From positions 1 to 64,000 of the IMG/VR virus record IMGVR_UViG_3300007512_000015: 64,000 nt of DNA. One strand, written 5' to 3'. Origin of the DNA: a virus. The translations under genes were made by a program, and so were the position numbers. This document shows, one piece after another, positions 33,540-43,000 of the stretch (within the stretch, counting starts at the first letter, position 1; each line of letters begins with the position of its first letter). The notes beneath the pieces were generated by a model. That model worked only from the letters and a program-made list of their open reading frames with translations, had not been told where the DNA came from and did no database searches.

Positions 33540-33567
33540 GAGGCCCGAGACTTTCGTCCCGGACCTC
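33540..33567. terminator. Hairpin downstream of the capsid operon
   Basis: GAGGCCCGAGAC and GTCCCGGACCTC form a 12-bp stem with two mismatches around TTTC. Together with the hairpin at 33745-33778 it isolates the capsid operon from the element at 33506. The 33568-33744 interval between them (177 bases) holds no credible gene. Confidence 0.5.
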
Positions 33568-33744
33568 TCGGTACTCGTATGGCGTTTAGACTGACAAGGT
33601 TTCGCCGCTGCTCGGTCTTGTGGGTAGCGCAGTGGTCAACGGGTCTTGATCGCCCTCCACCTTTGTCGAATCAGTCTGGGTGTCCCATCCCTCCTCTTGA
33701 ACTCTTTACGGCAGCCAGTCAGAACGGGAACCCCCCAAACGCAA

Positions 33745-33778
33745 GAAACCCCCGATTGGCGAACCAACCGGGGGTTTC
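33745..33778 (-). terminator. Strong terminator of the major capsid gene
   Basis: GAAACCCCCG (33745-33754) pairs with CGGGGGTTTC (33769-33778), and TTGG/CCAA extends it inside around a CGAA loop. It lies 22 bases after the capsid-protein stop (33801). Confidence 0.8.
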
Positions 33779-33800
33779 AGAAGCCGTCACCGGCTAAATG

Positions 33801-34673
33801 CTACCGAGTGATGGTCAGTCGGGCCAAACCACGGGGGTTGTAGGCACCAAGACCCAGGTTCTCGAAGCAGGAGAAGCCGATGGTGCGAGCCTTCGGATCG
33901 TCTGCGGAAAGAACGGTCAGTTCGGTACGGACGGGGATACGTCCAAACATCTCTGGCTCGCAGCAAACATACACCGTGCCCACGGGGACAAGGCGGCTGA
34001 CGATGACCTGTGCGCCCCAGAGGGTGCCCATAAGGCCGGTCTTCAGCAGTTCGCGCTGCGTTTCGATGTCCAAGATGTCCCGGCCAAACTTACGCAGGTC
34101 AGCGTAGTCGCGAGCGTTCATGAACACGCGAGCAACCCGGAGGTCGTGGCGCTCGATGAGCGAGAAGGCGTCAGCAAGGACGGCTCCGCTAATCGGTGCA
34201 ACAACGGGGGTGTCGGGGTTCGTACCACCAGCGATGCTGTCGAAACCAGTGGTTGCGATAGCGTCAAGGACGGCGAACACGCGCTCATCTTCAGCAGCCT
34301 GAATCTGGGCACGGGCGAGATCCTGTGCCCGCTCAATGAGGTCGAAACGACGCTCCTTGATCTGGGTCAGGGGGATCTCCGGGTTGGACGCGATCTCGAA
34401 CAAAGGAAAGATGACGCGGCGAGGCTTGGTGATGGCAAGAATGTTCTCACCTTCTTCACCGACCACATATGCCGTAACATCAGGATCTTTGTCGTAAATC
34501 GGCAGGGCACCGTCGGGCAACTGCTCGACAAGGAAGGTCTTACGACCCACTGCCATGTAGTCGCGACGAAGCCGCAGGGGTTGAGTCATTGATGCAGCGA
34601 GCTTGGCACGTCCCTGGGGAGTACCGATGTAGTCGCTGATCAGCTTCTGCTTCACAGAGTTTGCAACTGACAT
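33801..34673 (-). CDS. Major capsid protein
   Basis: 290 residues. Begins MSVANSVKQKLISDYIGTPQ, then QPLRLRRDYMAVGRKTFLVE, DGALPIYDKDPDVTAYVVGE and a long helix-rich E/P region (ERRFDLIERAQDLARAQIQA, AEDERVFAVLDAIATTG). The C-terminal part has LWGAQVIVSRLVPVGTVYVC and GRIPVRTELTVLSADD. This is the pattern of HK97-fold capsid proteins of myoviruses with a protease/scaffold module, which is exactly what follows upstream on the strand. Thousands of copies would form the head. Strong terminator after the gene. Confidence 0.85.
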   Translation of the reverse strand: MSVANSVKQKLISDYIGTPQGRAKLAASMTQPLRLRRDYMAVGRKTFLVEQLPDGALPIYDKDPDVTAYVVGEEGENILAITKPRRVIFPLFEIASNPEIPLTQIKERRFDLIERAQDLARAQIQAAEDERVFAVLDAIATTGFDSIAGGTNPDTPVVAPISGAVLADAFSLIERHDLRVARVFMNARDYADLRKFGRDILDIETQRELLKTGLMGTLWGAQVIVSRLVPVGTVYVCCEPEMFGRIPVRTELTVLSADDPKARTIGFSCFENLGLGAYNPRGLARLTITR

Positions 34674-34688
34674 TGTGTGTACTCCTTA

Positions 34689-35354
34689 TCAGACGCGGAG
34701 ATCGAAAACGATCTCTGGTTGGGTTGCATCAGCAGGCATCTTGAGGACACCCATCATCGTTTCGGTTCCAGCGGCGTGGCCATGCTCGACATCGGAACTG
34801 TTACCAGCGTTGGCGAAGGTGCCACCGTTGACAATGTCCCAGAGAGGCATGAGGTAGCCGTTACGGGAAGCGATCATACGCATTCCAGTAGTCCAGGTGA
34901 TTGCATCACCAGCAGCACCACCACCACCAGAGGCGGCCAAGAACTGGGTCTCGAACAGCGAGGAAGCATAAGTTCCCTGACCGCTGACGTAAGGACCCTT
35001 GCCCGATGCAGGACCGGGAGTGTTCTCATAGGCGTTACCTACGGCGTCGTTGATGAAGAGTCCGAGGGGCAAGACGAACAGTTCGTTCGCAGCACCAACA
35101 CCTTCGGCGTTGGGGCCGATGAAGTTGACGCCCTGATCGGGTCGAGTGTACGCGATACTACCAGAGAGGGCACCAAGAACACTGGTGTCAACATTGGTAC
35201 TGATAGTTGAAGTGGCCGTAACTACTGGCGGGTTGGTCTGGGTGAAGGAGTCGTTCGTAAGAACGCCCACGGAGTTTCGGATTCCCAAGTTGAGAATACG
35301 AAGTGCCGAAGATGACTCTGTCCACCCACCGCTGGCCTGTCCAAGCAAAGGCAT
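34689..35354 (-). CDS. Capsid-associated structural protein
   Basis: 221 residues from MPLLGQASGGWTESSSALRI, with AGGAG 5 bases upstream; the longer frame to 35438 lies in the leader. Beta-rich, with IRNSVGVLTNDSFTQTNPPV, ISTNVDTSVLGALSGSIAYT and TGMRMIASRNGYLMPLWDIV. Located between scaffold and major capsid protein, so a minor capsid or decoration protein is likely. No family I recognise. Confidence 0.6.
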   Translation of the reverse strand: MPLLGQASGGWTESSSALRILNLGIRNSVGVLTNDSFTQTNPPVVTATSTISTNVDTSVLGALSGSIAYTRPDQGVNFIGPNAEGVGAANELFVLPLGLFINDAVGNAYENTPGPASGKGPYVSGQGTYASSLFETQFLAASGGGGAAGDAITWTTGMRMIASRNGYLMPLWDIVNGGTFANAGNSSDVEHGHAAGTETMMGVLKMPADATQPEIVFDLRV

Positions 35355-35438
35355 GATTTCTCCTGACTGTGCTCCCTGTTTACAGGAAGGGGTGTGATGA
35401 AAGACTCTCGGGCCGTATGCCTTCAAGTCCAGACGCAA

Positions 35439-35481
35439 ACCGTCTAACTATAAGACGGTGTATCAAGTATCTATTGAACCG
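35439..35481 (-). promoter_or_regulatory. Leader hairpin and weak promoter-like sequence of the capsid operon
   Basis: The 35355-35518 interval is the leader of the capsid pair. ACCGTCT/AGACGGT (35439-35459) is a perfect 7-bp stem with a 7-base loop. CGGTTC-AATAGA-TACTTG on the minus strand (35464-35481) resembles the late element but lacks its TAT/GAT and the pyrimidine. Either could control capsid gene output. Confidence 0.35.
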
Positions 35482-35518
35482 AAGGTCCCTTTTGTCCCGT
35501 TAGGGAGAAACCTTGGAC

Positions 35519-35554
35519 CCCCCAGGCGTGAAAGTTGCCCTCCACGCCTGGGGG
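35519..35554 (-). terminator. Terminator of the scaffold gene
   Basis: CCCCCAGGCGTG (35519-35530) pairs perfectly with CACGCCTGGGGG (35543-35554). It lies 12 bases after the stop at 35567 and separates scaffold from capsid transcription. Confidence 0.8.
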
Positions 35555-35566
35555 AAAGGGTTGGGA

Positions 35567-36889
35567 TTAGTTGAAGAACCGGCTCACGTCGGGAGCAGAC
35601 TCCCAAAGCTGGGAAAGGTTGCCGACCTCGTTGCCTGCCGACTTGGAGACACCGCCAAGACGCTTCGCGCCCTTGCTGGCCTTCTTAGGCTGGGGCTTAC
35701 GGGCCGCCTTCTTTTCCTCTTTCTTGAGGTCCTTTTCTTCCTCGTCCTTGTCTTCCTCAAGGGACTCGATGTGGTCCTCATCATCCTTGATGGCACCCTC
35801 GTCGTGGTCTTCCTTTTCGTCCTTGTCCTCGTCGTCATCGTCGTCAGCCTGCTTGCCGAAGAGAACTGCGAGCATCTCGCTATCCTTTTCGTCCAGGTCG
35901 CGAGCCATGACGCCCATCGGATCATCGACAACCGGATCTGCCATCATGACAGCCTCGTCCACCACCATCGACTCCTCGAAGCCGTCGGGATCATGGTCGC
36001 CCGGATCATGCGACTCGCCATCTTCGTAGAGGGCTTCCTCACCGGGAACACCGGGGTCTGCGGACATGGCCTCGGCAACTTCCTCGGCCATAGCCTCGGC
36101 TTCTGCTTCAGCAAGCATCTCCTCAAGCATCGCCTCGGGGTCTTCCATAGCCTCGGGCTTCTCCATCATGCCTTCCTCGGCAAGCATGGCTTCGAGCATG
36201 GCTTCGTCTTCGTCCAAGTGGCCCGAAGCCTTCTTGTCGTCGTCCATAGCCTCGTCGCCGCTGTCATCCTCGGCCTTCTTTCCCACAAGGATGCTCAAGG
36301 CTTCCTCGATCTTGGCAAGACGGTTCTCGACAGCTTCCTTGTCGGTAGCTTCCTTGGCGAGATCCTCTTCAGCAGCCTTGGCATCATCCTTGTCGATGGC
36401 CTCGTCAGCAGAATCATCGGCCTTCTTGGCTTCAGCAGCGTGCTCCTTGTCCTCTTGGATGGTCTTTGCTGCCTCTGCCTCTGCGCCTTCCTCGTCCTCT
36501 TTCTTCTTCTCTGCATCTTCGCCAAGGCGAGAAAGGGAAGAATGGAGGGCACGGTCGTCCATATCCATAAAGGCGAGAGCTTGGTCTTCGATGGCCTCTA
36601 CAGAAGCGCCATCACCAAGCATGGCAGTTGCAAGACGGATGCACTTGGCAGCCTTGCGCTCAAGCATGGCAGCAGCCTGCCTCTCGCTGGGCACAGCAGG
36701 TGCTTCGCTTTCCACCACAGGAGACTCGTCCTTGCCTTCGGCCCACTCTTCAGTGTCGCCCTTGGCATAAGCCTCTGGTGCGGGGTCTTCCTTGGCGGCG
36801 GGGCTTGCGGCTCCCTCGCTGTCGGACGGGGTTGCAGGGGCTTCAGAAGCCTGCTTGTCATCGGTCCAGGTCATTCGTTCGCGACTCAT
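35567..36889 (-). CDS. Prohead scaffolding/core protein
   Basis: 440 residues, extremely rich in Glu, Asp, Ala and Lys (for example DKEAVENRLAKIEEALSILV, EDEAMLEAMLAEEGMMEKPE), almost without aromatic residues outside the ends. It sits between protease and capsid protein. This matches prohead core scaffolds, which are helical, acidic and degraded by the protease. The last part turns basic (KKEEKKAARKPQPKKASKGA) and ends SAPDVSRFFN, a likely capsid-interacting tail. The plus-strand long frames here are only its shadow. Confidence 0.75.
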   Translation of the reverse strand: MSRERMTWTDDKQASEAPATPSDSEGAASPAAKEDPAPEAYAKGDTEEWAEGKDESPVVESEAPAVPSERQAAAMLERKAAKCIRLATAMLGDGASVEAIEDQALAFMDMDDRALHSSLSRLGEDAEKKKEDEEGAEAEAAKTIQEDKEHAAEAKKADDSADEAIDKDDAKAAEEDLAKEATDKEAVENRLAKIEEALSILVGKKAEDDSGDEAMDDDKKASGHLDEDEAMLEAMLAEEGMMEKPEAMEDPEAMLEEMLAEAEAEAMAEEVAEAMSADPGVPGEEALYEDGESHDPGDHDPDGFEESMVVDEAVMMADPVVDDPMGVMARDLDEKDSEMLAVLFGKQADDDDDEDKDEKEDHDEGAIKDDEDHIESLEEDKDEEEKDLKKEEKKAARKPQPKKASKGAKRLGGVSKSAGNEVGNLSQLWESAPDVSRFFN

Positions 36890-36908
36890 GACTATTCTCC
36901 TTGTGTAT

Positions 36909-38321
36909 TCAGGTAACGGATTGAGTGGTTTTGCTCGCCCGTCGGGAAAGCAGATAGCCGACTCGGATTGCTACCCGAACTTCGGCAGAGGACATCTTGC
37001 GACCCGTAGCGGAGCCAAGAGCAGCAAGAAAGGACTTCAAGTCAGGATGGCTCGAAGGGGTTCCCGCAGCCAAAACCGCACGGTAAATGTCCCGTGCAAC
37101 TTTGACTCCGTAGGAATCATTGACCGCAGCAACCCCGTCAACGAGGGCTACGTCAGAGGACGCCACCCGCACAACCGTCTGAATAGCAGTCTTGTACTGG
37201 TGGAGCTTGCCCTCTTTTTGAAGGGTGTCGTTGGGCCAAGTGGACGGAGGACCTGGGTTATCCAGTTGCTCTTCCACGTTGGAATCAGCCATGTCTTTCT
37301 GAAGGCGCTCTTGAACGCGCTTCTTCACCATGTCGTAGATTTGGTCTTCGATGTCAGTGAAAGGCTTCCCTGAATCAGCGGGTGCCTCTTCGGCGGGCTT
37401 TTCATCATCCTCGCCAAAACCAAAGGCGCGTACCGTAGAGGCTGCCTTCGCAATCGCGTCCTGCGACCATGCCTCTGGGGGCGCGGAGAGGACCTGTTCC
37501 AACTTCTGGGTCTGGGAGGTGGCCTCCGCAGGACTCAAAATGTTCCGCATGACAGCGCCGGAAAAGGCCGGGGTCGCTACCCAAGACGCCTCGATAAACG
37601 TCACGCCACCCGTCTCATCGTAGTCGGGATGGCCGCAAAGCTCTGCAATCACGCGCTTCTTGCCGCCGCCATCCATGAAAGTGTTGAGCTTCGCATACCG
37701 AATATGGTCGCAAAGTTCAGTCTCATCAGCGGCAACATGACCGCACTTCGTGCAGATGGTGAAATCCGTGGTGCAGCCCATAGAGAGCGTTGCAATCTTG
37801 CCGGATTCAATGTCCTGGACAAGTGCTGCGTGCTTTCGGTCAGTGGCAACGAGGATGTCGATATAAACCGAAGAGCCAACGTCACGGGCTACGGCATCAA
37901 TGATGCGGCCCTTCGACTGCTCCTCAATCTGGACATGCTCCTGGAAGTTGTGGGAGCCGATGAAAGTCCGGTAAGACTTCAGCAAGACATCCCGGCTCCA
38001 GGAATCCCCGTTGTTGTTCACCATCGCGGATGATTCAGGGGAGATGTAGTAGTCGGCGTACTTACGGTTGATGGTACGGCTGCCGATCTTGACGTTCCCG
38101 AGTTTCGCGCCCGCTACCTTCTCTACCTCAACCGATCCCACAATAGTGCAGTGGGTAAGGAGGTACTGGTCCGGGCTAAAAGGAGTGCCGAGAATCGTGG
38201 TGGCTTGCGCGGAGAGGTCGCGGGTGGGGGTAGAAGACGCAGTACGCTGCACACCGCCCCAAGAGGCAGCATTGACACGAGGATGGAGGACCATCGCCTT
38301 GGCGTACTTGGCAAAAGCCAT
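36909..38321 (-). CDS. Prohead maturation protease
   Basis: 470 residues. NRKYADYYISPESSAMVNNN and the FIGSHNFQEH segment (catalytic His candidate H124) are followed by LVATDRKHAALVQDIESG and ATLSMGCTTDF (nucleophile candidate S181). A zinc-knuckle-like CxCxxC pattern follows at C184, C191, C194 and C205/H207 (CTKCGHVAADETELCDHI), a signature of a widespread phage prohead protease family. The C-terminal 200 residues are helical, with a PADSGKPFTDIEDQIYDMV segment, and may act as a scaffold-like extension. It lies directly before the scaffold gene. Confidence 0.85.
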   Translation of the reverse strand: MAFAKYAKAMVLHPRVNAASWGGVQRTASSTPTRDLSAQATTILGTPFSPDQYLLTHCTIVGSVEVEKVAGAKLGNVKIGSRTINRKYADYYISPESSAMVNNNGDSWSRDVLLKSYRTFIGSHNFQEHVQIEEQSKGRIIDAVARDVGSSVYIDILVATDRKHAALVQDIESGKIATLSMGCTTDFTICTKCGHVAADETELCDHIRYAKLNTFMDGGGKKRVIAELCGHPDYDETGGVTFIEASWVATPAFSGAVMRNILSPAEATSQTQKLEQVLSAPPEAWSQDAIAKAASTVRAFGFGEDDEKPAEEAPADSGKPFTDIEDQIYDMVKKRVQERLQKDMADSNVEEQLDNPGPPSTWPNDTLQKEGKLHQYKTAIQTVVRVASSDVALVDGVAAVNDSYGVKVARDIYRAVLAAGTPSSHPDLKSFLAALGSATGRKMSSAEVRVAIRVGYLLSRRASKTTQSVT

Positions 38322-38323
38322 GT

Positions 38324-38890
38324 CTAACCCTCCTCTCCGACTTCAAGTTCAGCGTTATCCCCAAGGAAGTTCACAATATCGAGTTCCTTGATGAGAAACA
38401 TGCACCCAGGACATCCCATCAGGCGCTCGCTGGCACCGTCCCTACGCTTGTAGATTGCTCGCTTGAGGGAGCCTTCCTTGCACTTGGGACAACCGATAGC
38501 CCCACCGTCTTTTTCAGAGCGGGTCAACTTGTACTTACGATCCGTGGATGCCCAGTACAAAGCTCTACGCACGGCTGCTTCAGCAACTCTTTCAGCAGAC
38601 GCGCTCTTACCGTAAGGGCCTCCTGGAACCGAAACCGTAGGCTGGCCTCCCGGAGCAGAGTCTGTGGTAGGCGGGGCTGCGTTACCGTTGCCGTCGTAAC
38701 GCTGGAGGTCTTCCGCAGGGAACCGCTTGTTGCCGTTAGGCATTTCAACATCAATCATGCCAATAGCAGGCCAGACCGCTGTTACGCGGCCTGCTTGAGA
38801 CTCGTAGGCTCCGAAGATTCCCACGAGATCACCGACAGAGAACTCTGTGGCTCTCTCTTGCCAGTTGACGTTGTTAGTGCCGGTCTTCAA
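38324..38890 (-). CDS. Small protein with SH3-like start and C-terminal zinc ribbon
   Basis: 188 residues, TTG start with GGAG 6 bases upstream. FSVGDLVGIFGAYESQAGRV and AVWPAIGMIDVEMPNGNKRF form an SH3/KOW-like barrel. The C-terminus has CPKCKEGSLKRAIYKRRDGA and GCPGCMF, two CxxC pairs of a zinc ribbon. It sits next to the prohead protease; the combination suggests a head-assembly or DNA-contacting role. Confidence 0.6.
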   Translation of the reverse strand: MKTGTNNVNWQERATEFSVGDLVGIFGAYESQAGRVTAVWPAIGMIDVEMPNGNKRFPAEDLQRYDGNGNAAPPTTDSAPGGQPTVSVPGGPYGKSASAERVAEAAVRRALYWASTDRKYKLTRSEKDGGAIGCPKCKEGSLKRAIYKRRDGASERLMGCPGCMFLIKELDIVNFLGDNAELEVGEEG

Positions 38891-38899
38891 CGGAGACTC

Positions 38900-39961
38900 C
38901 TACTCGGAAAAGAAATCGAAACCGTGGACTTCGGTGGCAGCCTTGCCCATCTCGGACTCGAACTGGTCGAGTTCCCGCAGGAACATGGAGGTGTCCTTCT
39001 CCATCTTGCGGCCCACGCCCTTGAAAAGACGAGTGGCCTGCTCTGCCATACCGACAATGCGCTTCAGGCCACCAACGAGCCATTCGCGGAAGCGAACCAG
39101 CTTGTCGAGGACACCAGCGTTCTTGTCAGCAACGGACGCGGTACGCATCTCAAGCTCGAATCCCTTGAAGGCGACAGCCATAGTCTTCTTTTCTTCGCGC
39201 AGTGCGTTCTCCAGTTCAGGAAGGCGCTGACGAATACTCTCACCGTACTCCTCGGCAAGAGCGGCCAGGAGTTCATCCCGGACCTTCTGCGGAGTGCGCC
39301 TGCGAGCAACGACTGCCAACCTTGCCTGGGCGTCCACCAGAGCGGTCTTGCGCTCGATGATGACGTTGCCCTGTGCCGAAAGATTCTCCTTGTAGTCTTT
39401 CTTGAGAACCTCAACGGCGGCCTTCATCTCCTTGTCGAGATCCTTCTTGCGCGACAAAAGGCCGCTGGTGGCGGCCTCAAGCTCTGCTTCAAGCATCTCG
39501 ATTTCGGTGGAGAGTTCGTCTAAACGGCGAACCTGATCCGTAAAGCCCCGGAATCCTTGGACGTTGATGGTGGGCATCGCGGCTTCCATCACGCGGTCTG
39601 CCTCTTCCATCAGAGAAGCCAGCTTGTCGGCGGCTTCTTCGGCGTCTGCCATCTCGGTAAGCTCGTGGAACTTCTCTTGGGTGAAGTGTTCATCGATCTG
39701 TGCATTGGGAGGATCATCAACCAAAGGACCCGGAACCTCTTCGCCAATCTCATCGGCGTTGAAGTCAGCTTGCTTCAAAGGGAAGTTGGCCGCCGCTTGC
39801 TTCTCCACCGCATCGCTAACCAAATCGCAGCGGAAGGCGAAGTCGGTGGCAATGTTCGAGGGGAGGCCCAAAAGGGCTGCATTGTGTTGAACGGCGGTAG
39901 CGATACGGTCAAGGGTCTCGGTGAAGGCCCGTGCCCCGCTCCGGGTAAGGTTGTCGGCCAT
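38900..39961 (-). CDS. Long coiled-coil virion protein
   Basis: 353 residues from MADNLTRSGARAFTETLDRI; this start has TGGAG 7 bases upstream. Residues about 100-280 are a heptad-rich helix (LEAATSGLLSRKKDLDKEMK, ERKTALVDAQARLAVVARRR). C-terminal helical part LVGGLKRIVGMAEQATRLFK. Likely a structural or internal head protein. It has a late-type promoter at 40046 and a 13-bp tandem repeat in its leader. Confidence 0.55.
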   Translation of the reverse strand: MADNLTRSGARAFTETLDRIATAVQHNAALLGLPSNIATDFAFRCDLVSDAVEKQAAANFPLKQADFNADEIGEEVPGPLVDDPPNAQIDEHFTQEKFHELTEMADAEEAADKLASLMEEADRVMEAAMPTINVQGFRGFTDQVRRLDELSTEIEMLEAELEAATSGLLSRKKDLDKEMKAAVEVLKKDYKENLSAQGNVIIERKTALVDAQARLAVVARRRTPQKVRDELLAALAEEYGESIRQRLPELENALREEKKTMAVAFKGFELEMRTASVADKNAGVLDKLVRFREWLVGGLKRIVGMAEQATRLFKGVGRKMEKDTSMFLRELDQFESEMGKAATEVHGFDFFSE

Positions 39962-39973
39962 GACGATTCTCCA

Positions 39974-40006
39974 GTAAGGGGGTCCTGTAAGGGGGTCCTG
40001 TAAGGA
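39974..40006. repeat. 13-bp tandem repeat in the leader of the coiled-coil gene
   Basis: GTAAGGGGGTCCT is present twice in tandem (39974-39986 and 39987-39999) and a partial third copy follows. On the minus strand it reads ACAGGACCCCCTT and lies between the late-type promoter and the ribosome site of the gene at 38900. Confidence 0.6.
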
Positions 40007-40045
40007 CAGGGATTCCACGAGCACAAGTCTCGCTCATAGGGTGAA

Positions 40046-40063
40046 GGTATAGGAACGTTACCG
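40046..40063 (-). promoter_or_regulatory. Late-promoter-like element overlapping a stop codon
   Basis: Reads CGGTAA-CGTTCC-TATACC on the minus strand; CGG-TAA is the last codon and stop of the 1713-residue gene. It lies 84 bases before the ATG at 39961. Confidence 0.5.
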
Positions 40064-43000
40064 CGCATCTAACGGGACAGAGTTTCCCGTTGGAAGTTTG
40101 GAAGTGTCCCACGGCTGCAAATCATAACGATCAAGGGCTGTCTTTTCCGTCGAAGATTCAGGCTCGTCGCCTTCAACGATGGCTTGCCATTTATCCTTTC
40201 TCGAATCAGGGAAGATGGCATCAAGAAGGGCGGCGAAGAATCCCTTCTTCCGCTCTGCACCCTCCTCCTTCTTTTCTTCTGTGTCTTCCGACCCTGCACC
40301 CTCGGACTCGGCAGAAGTATCGGCGTCTTCGTCATCCTGCTTCGCCCCAGAACCCTGCGCCTCGTCAATAGCGGATTGGTCCAAGAACTGACCTTTCGCA
40401 TCCCGAAGGGCAGACGTCATCCGAGACTTGTCCTTCTTCCGGCGCTCCTTCAAGCTCTGCTTCACGTCGCCCGTAGTAGGCTCATCCTTTTGATGATCCT
40501 CGCGAGTCGCCTCTTCCACCACCGTGATTTCATCCGTCAAATAATCAGCAATGATTGTGCGAAGAAACTGCTTATCCTCCATCCCCAAATCAGCGGATTC
40601 ATCACTCAACAACTCCGCGATAGGGAAGATGGGGTCATCCTCCTCGACCAAACTTCCCCAGTCTTCGTCAAGCACGTCAGTGAGGGCGGCCCGGATGCCC
40701 TCCTGCGCCTCTGGAGTGGAAAGGTCGCCCCCAACCGGTGCAAACAAGGCCCCATCGGGACCTGCTGCCCCAGCCTTATCGAGTGCTTTGACGAGAAGCT
40801 GCATCGTAGGTCCGACGCCAGTAGCCTCTTCCCCGTCATGCAAAGCTGACGCGGCAAGCAGTCCTGAAACAACACCTTGAAGCTCCACCTTCGCGGCAGA
40901 CCCGTCAGGAAGACCCTCCAACTGCTGGGCGAGTGCTTCACGGGAATGGGCGCGTTCCTCGGGGCTTGCCTCCTTGAAGCGTTCAAAGGCATTCGCAGCA
41001 TGAGTTGCGCTGCGCTTTTTCGACTTCGCGAGGTCGTCGCCCGTCACGACACCCTGGCTATCGGAGACTGGGTTGGCGGGGTCTATGAGGGAAGGATTGA
41101 ACAGAACCTTCGAGGCATACTCGAATAGCGCCAGCACCTCTCCCATCACGCCTGGGTTTCCGTCCTTGATGGAGGCCAGAACCGCATCAAGGCTTTCGGC
41201 AAGGGTGAGCAACTCTTTACGGGCGGCAGGGTCGCCTCGAACCGCAGAGTCCCGCGCCTTGGCGGTTTCCTGCGCCTTCTCATATGATTCAAGGAATGTT
41301 GCCCGGTCATCACCCTTCAAGCCTTGAAGGGCTGATTCAACCTTCTCGGACCCGTCACCTCCAAAAGACTGGGTAAGGAGGACGAGGTTGTTGGACGCCG
41401 AATCCATCGCCGCTTGGCTCTTGATCTGGTCCTTGCGTTCCTTGGCCGCTGCTGGGCTGAAAGGGTCCACCCCTTCCGCAGCTTGCTCCATCATCATGTC
41501 CTGGACGTCTTCTTCAGTGATCGTGGTGTTGGGGTATTCGTCCTGAATCTTCCCAAACTCGGTCCCTGCGCCCTCTGCCAAGAGATCCATTTGCTCATCA
41601 GAGGAAAGTTCTTCCCAGGTATCCTCGGACGCACCCCCATCCTCGCCGTCCTCACCTATTGACCGGATCGTGTGGTCGTCCTTATTGGCCCCTGGGTGCT
41701 TGGATTTATACGTCTTCCACTCTTGCTCCGTAAACTCCTCGGCCTTCCTGTACCGAAAAGCTACACGCCGAGCGGCCATCGAGGCGGCGATGTCCTTGAA
41801 GTTGTGGGACGTATCCTTCCGATCTTGCTCTTTATCGGGATCCCTTTCGGAATCCGAATCCTCGACATGACGGCGTTCCAGGTCCACCCGAGGCGGCTTT
41901 TTCTTGGGGGACTTACGCACAAGTCGCTGGGCCTCTTCCTCTTCACGCTCTGCTTCAGACTTCGTGGCTTGCTTCAGGAGAAGCGTATGAGCCACACGCG
42001 AGAACCGAACCCCTCGGGTAGCTTCGCGCTCGCTCCTGTATTTCTGGACCCGGAAACCATCTCCAATGCTGGCGTACCAACTACCGCCCATCTTCCAGAT
42101 GTAGCCCTCGGGAACCAACCCTCCTGGAAGATCCGCTGGGCCGTCCAGCTTTTGCTCACCCCACTCAAAGATCGCCTTGACCACCGTGGACTTACTGACG
42201 ATCCCCATGAGCCACGAACGAAAGCCTGCATCCCGACCCAGAGAGGCAGCCTTGGCCAAATCATCAATAACAGTCCCGTCCTTCATGTAGAAGTCCTCCA
42301 GCCCTGGCACGAGGTACTGGGACCGGAGCGTGGATGCCTGATGCCCCACCGCCTCTGCAACCGCCTCCAATGCTTCCTTGAACTCTGCCTTTAGGATCTT
42401 GTCTCGGTCTTTTCGACCTCGGGGAAGGCTCTCGCCCTTCTTGCGAACATCCTTCAACCGAACACGCATCTCCTCATTGGCATGTAGCCCCCGAAGATCC
42501 TTGGCCGTGATGTCAAACGGCTTGAGGTAACCGTTGACGTGCCGCGCTCGAATCTGACAATCATCGCCGTCGCACAGAATGCGCTCGTCACCCTCTTTTC
42601 CGTCCACTGCCGCTTTGAGAACCTCAATGATTTGAGGGTCCGTCACAACCTTCTTCTGCTTCACCCCGCTCTTGCCAACGTACTCAAAGGTGGCTTTCTT
42701 GTCCTTCAGGTCCAGGTGGCTGACCCGCAAGGTCGTGATTCCAAAATGGCCACGATCATCAGCGGATTTCTCGTTACCCACGCGCTCATAAGTCTTGTCG
42801 AGCAACGCCACCGCCAAAGCCGTAAGCCTCGTCTCCGGGTCGTCTGACACCATGTCCTCCGAAACCTGACCCCTCAAATCAGAAAGGGATGCCTTCAACC
42901 CCTCCAATCTCTTGGCCTTTTCTTTATGGCGTTGGGCTACCTGCCGAGGGCCGTACTCGTAAACAGTGGTGGTCCCGCTGCCGTCTGCTTTGGGCACCTC

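Noticed and set aside
33614-33690. tRNA-like stretch (TGGGTAGCGCAGTGGTCAAC and TGTCGAATC) after the capsid gene
   Set aside because: The D-arm-like and T-loop-like pieces are there, and GGGT/GCCC could pair around a TGA anticodon, but no 7-bp acceptor stem closes and the T-arm is one base short. At most a decayed tRNA remnant.
33786-33806. CGGTAG at the stop of the major capsid gene
   Set aside because: Followed by CATTTA-GCCGGT and then a strong terminator; no TAT/GAT and no gene at the right distance.
35513-36916. 467-codon open frame on the plus strand
   Set aside because: Antisense to the acidic scaffold gene. GAA/GAC/GCC-rich coding makes the opposite strand open; the product is hydrophobic repeats without any domain.
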